A stretch of 11,489 bases of DNA from an uncultured Lachnospiraceae bacterium. GTDB taxonomy: Bacteria > Bacillota > Clostridia > Lachnospirales > Lachnospiraceae. Under the pieces are notes generated by a model. The model had not been told where the DNA came from, did no database searches, and saw nothing but the letters and a program-made list of their open reading frames with translations. The position numbers and the translations under genes were made by a program. The DNA lies in contig CANRJU010000065.1 of assembly GCA_947631075.1 (NCBI GenBank), positions 1 through 11,489 of the forward strand. The letters run 5' to 3'. Positions 7,414-11,489 of the stretch are shown piece after piece (within the stretch, counting starts at the first letter, position 1; each line of letters starts with the position of its first letter).

Positions 7414-8097
7414 ATGAATAAAATTACAGCAGTGATTCCTGTACGAGAGGGAAGTACTCGGATAAAAAATAAAAATATTAAACCATTTGCAGGGACTACT
7501 TTATTAGAAAATAAAATTAAGCAATTAAAAAATACGAAAGAAGTAGATAACATTATTGTTTCGTCAGACAGCGAAATTATGCTTGAAATCGCACGTTCAA
7601 ATGGAGTGGCAGCAAAAAAAAGACCTATTGAATATTGTGACGAAAGAACAAAGACGTTTAATGAGGTAGTTGAATACGTTGCAAATAATCAAGTTGAGAC
7701 AGATGTAATGATGTGGGTGCCGTGTGTTTGCCCAATGGTGTCGTCAGACAGATTTTCTCAGGCAATACAGTTTTTTCGTCAAATAGAAAAAGGGGAAATT
7801 GATGCTGATGGGGTTGTCAGTGCCTCTTTGTTGAAAGAATATGTTTTTGATGAAAAAGGACCTGTAAATTTTTCCATAGAAAAACATGTGCCTTCACAAA
7901 AATTACCAAATTGGCATGTTATTACAAATGGATTTTTTATGGCCAAAACAAGTGATATGGCTAAATGGAAATTTGTATACGGTAAAAAGCCTTTTTTATG
8001 TGAAATAAATAAATATGAAGCAATTGATATTGACGATGAATATGATTTTAAAATTGCGGAGCTGATATATAAAATGATTTTCAATGGTAATAAATAA
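7414..8097 (+). CDS. NeuA-like acylneuraminate/ulosonate cytidylyltransferase
   Basis: The product has 227 residues. The start at ATG 7414 is chosen because GAAAGGA (7402-7408) is five bases upstream and the protein then opens directly with ITAVIPVREGSTRIKNKNIKPFAG (4-27), the CTP-binding loop of CMP-NeuAc/CMP-Kdo-type synthetases. IIVSSDSE (47-54) and the C-terminal IDIDDEYDFKIAE block, with the metal-binding DxD aspartates, complete the family pattern. It should couple CTP to a keto-acid sugar, giving CMP-sugar and pyrophosphate. The mid-protein loop, normally QPTSPLR-like, reads WVPCVCPMVSSD (101-112), and this divergence suggests a substrate other than plain Neu5Ac. Family members in capsule loci activate sialic, legionaminic, pseudaminic or other ulosonic acids. 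No NeuB is present nearby. Confidence 0.83.
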   Translation: MNKITAVIPVREGSTRIKNKNIKPFAGTTLLENKIKQLKNTKEVDNIIVSSDSEIMLEIARSNGVAAKKRPIEYCDERTKTFNEVVEYVANNQVETDVMMWVPCVCPMVSSDRFSQAIQFFRQIEKGEIDADGVVSASLLKEYVFDEKGPVNFSIEKHVPSQKLPNWHVITNGFFMAKTSDMAKWKFVYGKKPFLCEINKYEAIDIDDEYDFKIAELIYKMIFNGNK

Positions 8098-8111
8098 TGG
8101 AGAGATTAAAT

Positions 8112-9722
8112 ATGGATAGAAAAATCAAAGTTTTAGACTGTACATTAAGAGACGGGGCATACATTGTAGATTCAAAATTTGGTACTTCTGCGATAACGGG
8201 TATTATCAGAAAATTGCAGGAAGCCAATATGGATATAATAGAATGTGGATGGTTAAAGGATTCTGAACATATAAAAGGAACTACTTTTTTTCATATGCCC
8301 TCAGATATAGAGCAGTATCTGCCTGACAAAAAAGATTATATCACCTATGTGGCTATGATTGATTACAACAGATATAATTTGGATGATTTACCTGAAAATA
8401 ATCATAAGTCTATTGATGCAATAAGGGTGGTTTTCCCAAAAGACCATTACAGTGAAGGAATTTTACTGGGTAAAATTATTAAGGAAAAAGGCTATAAAGT
8501 ATATTTTCAGGCAGCAAATACTTTGGGCTATACAGACTATGAACTGCTTAAAATGATTGAGATGATAAATGATTCAGAACCCGAATGTATATCAATTGTA
8601 GATACTTTTGGAGCAATGTACAGTGAGGATCTTGTAAGAATAATATCCTTATTTAATAATAATTTAAATAAAAATATAAAATTGGGATTTCATTCACACA
8701 ACAATTTGCAGCTTTCTTTTTCCTTGGCCATCAAATTTATTGAAACATTGTATACAAGTGACAGAGAAATAATAGTTGATTCAAGTCTTTGTGGAATGGG
8801 AAGGGGAGCAGGCAATGCGACAACAGAGCTGGTGACTAATTATTTAAATAGAAAATATAAATATAATTATGATATAAATGCAATCATGGATGCGATAGAT
8901 ATGTATATGGGTCCATTTTTAAAAAACTATGAATGGGGTTATTCCATTCCATATTATATTTCTGGAATTTTTGGCGCTCATGTAAATAATATAGCATATT
9001 TAAGCAAAACACACAGAACGAAAACAAAAGATATGAGGTTGATAATAGAAACCTTGTCATCTGAACAAAGAACACGTTATGATTATGATTTACTTGAAGA
9101 GACGTATATAAATTACCAGAATAAAAAGGTTACAGATATAAGTGTATTAGAACAGCTTGAGAAAAAATTTAAGGAAAAGAAAATTTTACTGCTTGCCCCA
9201 GGCAAGTCAATCAGTGAAAAAAAGCAGGTAATAATGGAATATATTGACAGGAACAACCCTGTAATTATTGGAGTTAATGCGGTAACAGGAGAATATAAGT
9301 ATGATTATCTGTTTTTTAATAATTCCATAAGATATGAATATGCAAAGGAACTTAATTATCATAATGTTTCTTCAGCTTTAAAAATAATTACTTCTAATAT
9401 TAAAACTAAAGGAGAAAAAGATGAGTTAATCGTGGATTATAATACTTTAATTAAACGTGGGTGGAAGTATTTTGATAACTCTATGATCATGTGTTTAAGA
9501 TTGCTGGACAAGCTTAATGTATCAGATATTGCACTTGCCGGGTTTGATGGATATCAGGGTAATATTACAGAAAACTATATGGATATTACCCTGCAGACAC
9601 TTAATACAGATAAGGAACAGGATTTACTGAATAAAGAGATAAAGGAAATGTATCAGGAATATAAAACTGCGGTAGACAATAAAATAAACCTGCATTTTAT
9701 TACTGATAGTATTTATGCATAA
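8112..9722 (+). CDS. HMGL/MhpE-type (DRE-TIM) aldolase fused to a C-terminal GT42/DUF115-like domain
   Basis: The product has 536 residues from ATG 8112, which has GGAGAG (8099-8104) seven bases upstream; an ATG at 8097 overlapping the previous stop is less well placed. The N-terminal half is a DRE-TIM barrel related to 4-hydroxy-2-oxovalerate aldolase. It has VLDCTLRDGAY (7-17, R13 and D14), the metal-binding GFHSHNN (H194, H196), and CGMGRGAGNATTE (227-239). The position equivalent to the usual catalytic histidine after LRDG is Y17. From about residue 355 a second domain begins with KKILLLAPGKSI (about 356-367), then VIIGVNAV, YDYLFFNN and SDIALAGFDGYQGN (471-484), which resembles a GT42/DUF115 Rossmann fold. 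The aldolase part could make or split a pyruvate-derived keto-acid sugar, with the other half handling the product. Adjacency to the cytidylyltransferase supports this; the reaction is inferred. Confidence 0.78.
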   Translation: MDRKIKVLDCTLRDGAYIVDSKFGTSAITGIIRKLQEANMDIIECGWLKDSEHIKGTTFFHMPSDIEQYLPDKKDYITYVAMIDYNRYNLDDLPENNHKSIDAIRVVFPKDHYSEGILLGKIIKEKGYKVYFQAANTLGYTDYELLKMIEMINDSEPECISIVDTFGAMYSEDLVRIISLFNNNLNKNIKLGFHSHNNLQLSFSLAIKFIETLYTSDREIIVDSSLCGMGRGAGNATTELVTNYLNRKYKYNYDINAIMDAIDMYMGPFLKNYEWGYSIPYYISGIFGAHVNNIAYLSKTHRTKTKDMRLIIETLSSEQRTRYDYDLLEETYINYQNKKVTDISVLEQLEKKFKEKKILLLAPGKSISEKKQVIMEYIDRNNPVIIGVNAVTGEYKYDYLFFNNSIRYEYAKELNYHNVSSALKIITSNIKTKGEKDELIVDYNTLIKRGWKYFDNSMIMCLRLLDKLNVSDIALAGFDGYQGNITENYMDITLQTLNTDKEQDLLNKEIKEMYQEYKTAVDNKINLHFITDSIYA

Positions 9723-9744
9723 TTAAATGATAATAGGTAGTTAG

Positions 9745-9968
9745 AAAAATATAAGTTTTAAAGGGGTTCATGCATTGCCAGCTATAGGTGACCAGCAGGC
9801 GGCACTTTTAGGGGCAGAATTAAGAGAGTGTTTTTCACCGGAGGCGTTGCAAAGAGAATAGTCAGTATCAGAAATCAAATTTTGTCTAATTATCTTGGTG
9901 TTGAGCATGTTATATGTGATAATGAAACTCTGATTGGATTATACAAGTATGGAAATACAGATTTCTGA
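9745..9968 (+). pseudogene. Remnant of an FGGY-family carbohydrate kinase, internally deleted and out of frame
   Basis: The 342-base gap between the aldolase and phosphatase genes has no intact gene. It does hold two conserved pieces of an FGGY kinase. From 9766 one frame reads VHALPAIGDQQAALLGAEL, matching the central ATP-domain motif (GDQQAALxG). From 9831, in another frame, comes FFTGGVAKRIVSIRNQIL followed by NYLGVEHVICDNETLIGLYKYG, the C-terminal GG-x-A block of the same family, ending at TGA 9966-9968. In intact kinases these motifs lie more than 100 residues apart; here they are almost adjacent and in different frames. The gene has therefore lost its N-terminal half and a central section. 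The original sugar substrate is unknown. Bases 9969-10064 hold only AT-rich sequence, a 30-codon open stretch of no recognised family, and the next gene's ribosome binding site. Confidence 0.65.
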
Positions 9969-10051
9969 AATTTATTCATATGTAGCACCACATGTATTAA
10001 ATTCATATGAGAATCAAAAATTATTAAATAAAAGAAATTAAACTATAATAC

Positions 10052-10058
10052 GAGGGAG
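10052..10058 (+). promoter_or_regulatory. Shine-Dalgarno that fixes a GTG start
   Basis: GAGGGAG lies six bases before GTG 10065. The next in-frame ATG (10083) would fall inside the conserved first beta strand (MDVDG) of the phosphatase, so the GTG is the start. Confidence 0.7.
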
Positions 10059-10064
10059 AGAAAA

Positions 10065-10967
10065 GTGATCAAGTATTTAATCATGGATGTAGACGGTTCG
10101 CTGACAGATGGGAAAATCTATATGGGTCCCAATGGGGAAGCCATGAAGGCCTTTTCAATTAAGGATGGATATGCGATTAATTCTATTCTGAAACCGAACA
10201 GCATTACTCCGATCGTTCTCACGGCGAGGAACAGCACGATTGTCCAGAACCGCTGTGAGGAACTTGGAATTGGGGAGATTCATCAGGGGAAATTGGACAA
10301 GCTGTCTGCGTTAAAGGATATCGTGGGAGAGTCCATGCTCGGCGATTGCGCGTATTTTGGCGACGATATAATAGACATTTCCTGCATGATGCCGATTCGG
10401 GAGGCGGGAGGCGTGATCGGATGTCCGTCCGACGCTGTCCGGGAAGTAAAGGCTGTTGCTGATTATATTTGCGTCAATAAGGCGGGCGAAGGGGCATTGC
10501 GGGAGTTTGCCGAATGGCTTGTAAAACCACGGATTGACCCGGAAGCAGTTAAGGGCAGGGTGGATCAGGCAGCCAATTATCTAAAAAATATTTCTGTTTC
10601 TGAATCGGATATTGGAAAAAAGATAACGGTTGATGAAAACTTTTACTATACGCTTCAGGAATATATGACAAAGCCTGAAAATACTGTGGAAATGGAATCG
10701 CATAGAAAATACATAGACATTCAGATCATGGTCAGAGGAGAGGAGCGGATGGATATAGCGGATATTTCCCGACTGATTTTAAAAGAGGAGTATGATTCGG
10801 AAGAAGATGTGATGCTCTGGAATGCTCCCCAGAGGATGGCGGGAATAACGCTTAAAGAGGGTGACAGTGTTATTTTGTACCCGGAGAATGCCCATCGCGG
10901 AGCAATCATGAATGGAAGCAGACAGCAAAGAGTCTTAAAGATTGTTGGGAAAGTAAGGATAGAGTAA
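10065..10967 (+). CDS. KdsC-type HAD phosphatase fused to a YhcH/YjgK/YiaL (NanQ-like) domain
   Basis: The product has 300 residues. Residues 1-155 are a KdsC/YrbI-type HAD phosphatase. DVDGSLTDG (8-16) carries the nucleophile D8 and acid/base D10. Motif II is LTARNST (52-58, T53). A lysine lies in HQGKLDKL (K76 or K79), and the metal motif is FGDDIIDISCM (D100, D104). KdsC relatives dephosphorylate Kdo-8-phosphate or NeuNAc-9-phosphate. Residues about 165-300 are a YhcH/YjgK/YiaL (DUF386) beta-sandwich with EMESHRKYIDIQIMVRGEE (209-227; E211, H213) and PENAHRGA (H277) as likely metal ligands. E. coli YhcH/NanQ is an anomerase that opens N-acetylneuraminate for its aldolase. The fusion therefore suits an ulosonate pathway with an aldolase and cytidylyltransferase, though the precise substrate is unknown. 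The phosphatase half is far richer in GC than the NanQ-like half. Confidence 0.87.
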   Translation: MIKYLIMDVDGSLTDGKIYMGPNGEAMKAFSIKDGYAINSILKPNSITPIVLTARNSTIVQNRCEELGIGEIHQGKLDKLSALKDIVGESMLGDCAYFGDDIIDISCMMPIREAGGVIGCPSDAVREVKAVADYICVNKAGEGALREFAEWLVKPRIDPEAVKGRVDQAANYLKNISVSESDIGKKITVDENFYYTLQEYMTKPENTVEMESHRKYIDIQIMVRGEERMDIADISRLILKEEYDSEEDVMLWNAPQRMAGITLKEGDSVILYPENAHRGAIMNGSRQQRVLKIVGKVRIE

Positions 10968-10994
10968 AACTATTTTTAAGTTTTCGTTTGAATA

Positions 10995-11077
10995 AAAGTG
11001 GTGCCAAAACAAAGCCTGCCTTGTCTGAGTTATCAGTTCGGGCAGGCTTTGTGAGAAAATCAGGAGCTAACCACTTT
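10995..11077. repeat. Nested inverted repeat between convergent genes
   Basis: An outer pair AAAGTGGT (10995-11002) and ACCACTTT (11070-11077) encloses a perfect 10-base pair AAAGCCTGCC (11011-11020) and GGCAGGCTTT (11041-11050). The latter encloses CTGA/TCAG around a GTTA loop. The whole 165-base intergenic stretch is therefore foldable on either strand. Confidence 0.75.
11004..11050 (-). terminator. Rho-independent terminator for the minus-strand gene
   Basis: Read on the minus strand, the 10-bp GC-containing stem (AAAGCCTGCC...GGCAGGCTTT) is followed at once by GTTTTGG, giving a TTTGTTTT tract. It lies about 80 bases past the stop of the coiled-coil gene. On the + strand the same stem lacks a following T run. 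Confidence 0.65.
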
Positions 11078-11091
11078 GTGGGGGGTTTTTT
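11069..11091 (+). terminator. Rho-independent terminator at the end of the polysaccharide operon
   Basis: CCAC-TTT-GTGG followed by GGGG and six T residues (11086-11091) is a short hairpin with a U tract about 100 bases past the stop of the phosphatase-NanQ gene. The stem is short (four to six pairs depending on register), so termination may rely partly on the larger upstream hairpin. Confidence 0.55.
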
Positions 11092-11132
11092 AATCAACGC
11101 TCCATATAATTAAAAAGGTATGTCTTATACGT

Positions 11133-11489
11133 TCAGTCGGATTTCTTTTCAGCCAGCTGTTGCTGAAGCTCGCGGATCAGAGCGTCCTTTTTCTGAATCT
11201 CCGAGCGGTGCGCTTTTAAAGCAGCGTCCTTCTTCTTTAAAGCCGTAGCCTGCTTCTTTAGAGCCTCCTTCTGTTCTTTTATCTCCCGTTTCAGCCGTTT
11301 AATAATCGACTCATTTGTCCGGTTAATACTCCCTGCGATATCCTCATTTTCTAACATTTCTGTAATCATATTCATCAGCCCCTCACGGTCTTTTGACATA
11401 AGTATAACACGGTCGTACACGGTTTGAAAAGACTTATTTTTCTTTAGGAAGGTTTCCATCTTATCCGTGTCCTGTATTGTCAGGAACTC
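11133..11489 (-). CDS. 3' part of a gene of unknown function ending in a heptad coiled coil
   Basis: Only the C-terminal 118 residues are in the window. The minus-strand frame stays open for ten codons (EFLTIQDTDK) upstream of the ATG at 11459 to the right edge, so that ATG is probably internal. The visible part has a helical region (TFLKKNKSFQTVYDRV, then MSKDREGLMNMITEML) and, from the middle to the end, six almost perfect heptads rich in K, A, L and Q, ending AEKKSD at TGA 11133-11135. C-terminal helical tails of this sort follow the nuclease domain in some Clostridia PD-(D/E)XK (Rpn-type) transposase-like proteins. The catalytic part is out of view, so I make no functional claim. The gene is convergent with the polysaccharide operon and probably marks its right boundary. 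Confidence 0.6.
   Translation of the reverse strand, partial: EFLTIQDTDKMETFLKKNKSFQTVYDRVILMSKDREGLMNMITEMLENEDIAGSINRTNESIIKRLKREIKEQKEALKKQATALKKKDAALKAHRSEIQKKDALIRELQQQLAEKKSD

Noticed and set aside
8097..8111. Start of the aldolase fusion at ATG 8097 overlapping the previous stop
   Set aside because: Possible by coupling, but GGAGAG at 8099-8104 is positioned for ATG 8112, and the barrel begins directly afterwards.
9974..10009. Direct repeat ATTCATATG at 9974-9982 and 10001-10009
   Set aside because: Two short AT-rich copies in decayed sequence with no associated mobile element; likely chance.
9949..10041. Thirty-codon open stretch starting at ATG 9949
   Set aside because: No family resemblance, no ribosome binding site, and it overlaps the kinase remnant in another frame.
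10044..10049. Perfect TATAAT -10-like hexamer just before the phosphatase-NanQ gene
   Set aside because: Transcription would start at about 10056, inside the Shine-Dalgarno (10052-10058), and no good -35 lies 16-18 bases upstream. It is probably chance in AT-rich DNA.
1..11489. CRISPR arrays, tRNA or rRNA genes, and insertion sequences
   Set aside because: No regularly spaced repeats, no tRNA cloverleaf or rRNA segment recognised, and no transposase with terminal inverted repeats inside the window.

Overview
The window is AT-rich DNA with Gram-positive style ribosome binding sites (for example AAAGGAGA at 2566-2573 and GAGGGAG at 10052-10058). Gene content and codon use suggest a Firmicute of the Clostridia, probably Lachnospiraceae-like. 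That assignment is inference, since there is no rRNA or other taxonomic marker here. The window is the 3' part of a cell-surface polysaccharide (capsule or exopolysaccharide) locus, all on the + strand from base 1 to 10967, followed by a convergent minus-strand gene that runs off the right edge.

Layout. (1) Bases 1-2506: a 5'-truncated WbsX/GH99-like glycan enzyme, a CatB-type hexapeptide acetyltransferase, and a membrane-anchored SGNH hydrolase of higher GC. These look like glycan assembly and decoration genes. (2) Bases 2581-4104: a DegT-family sugar aminotransferase and a FdtA/QdtA-type cupin ketoisomerase. This is the core of a dTDP-3-amino-3,6-dideoxyhexose (Fuc3N/Qui3N-type) pathway; RmlA and RmlB would have to lie elsewhere. 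(3) Bases 4097-6558: a family 2 glycosyltransferase translationally coupled to a Wzx-type flippase. No Wzy polymerase and no initiating transferase are visible. (4) Bases 6584-9722: a DUF115/GT42-like Rossmann protein, a NeuA-like cytidylyltransferase, and an HMGL/MhpE-type aldolase fused to a second GT42/DUF115-like domain. (5) Bases 9723-10064: no intact gene, but recognisable debris of an FGGY carbohydrate kinase in two frames. (6) Bases 10065-10967: a KdsC-type HAD phosphatase fused to a YhcH/NanQ-type domain. (7) Bases 10968-11132: a nested inverted repeat acting as terminators between convergent genes. (8) Bases 11133-11489, minus strand: the 3' part of a gene whose product ends in a heptad coiled coil.

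How the genes may work together. The first half supplies and assembles an amino-deoxyhexose-containing repeat unit that Wzx flips. The second half (cytidylyltransferase, pyruvate-type aldolase fusion, KdsC/NanQ fusion, two GT42-like domains and a dead sugar kinase) reads like a pathway for making, CMP-activating and transferring a 3-deoxy-ulosonic or similar acid. It has no NeuB/KdsA-type PEP synthase in the window. This is the most interesting part of the region. Its biochemistry is inferred from family membership and neighbourhood only.
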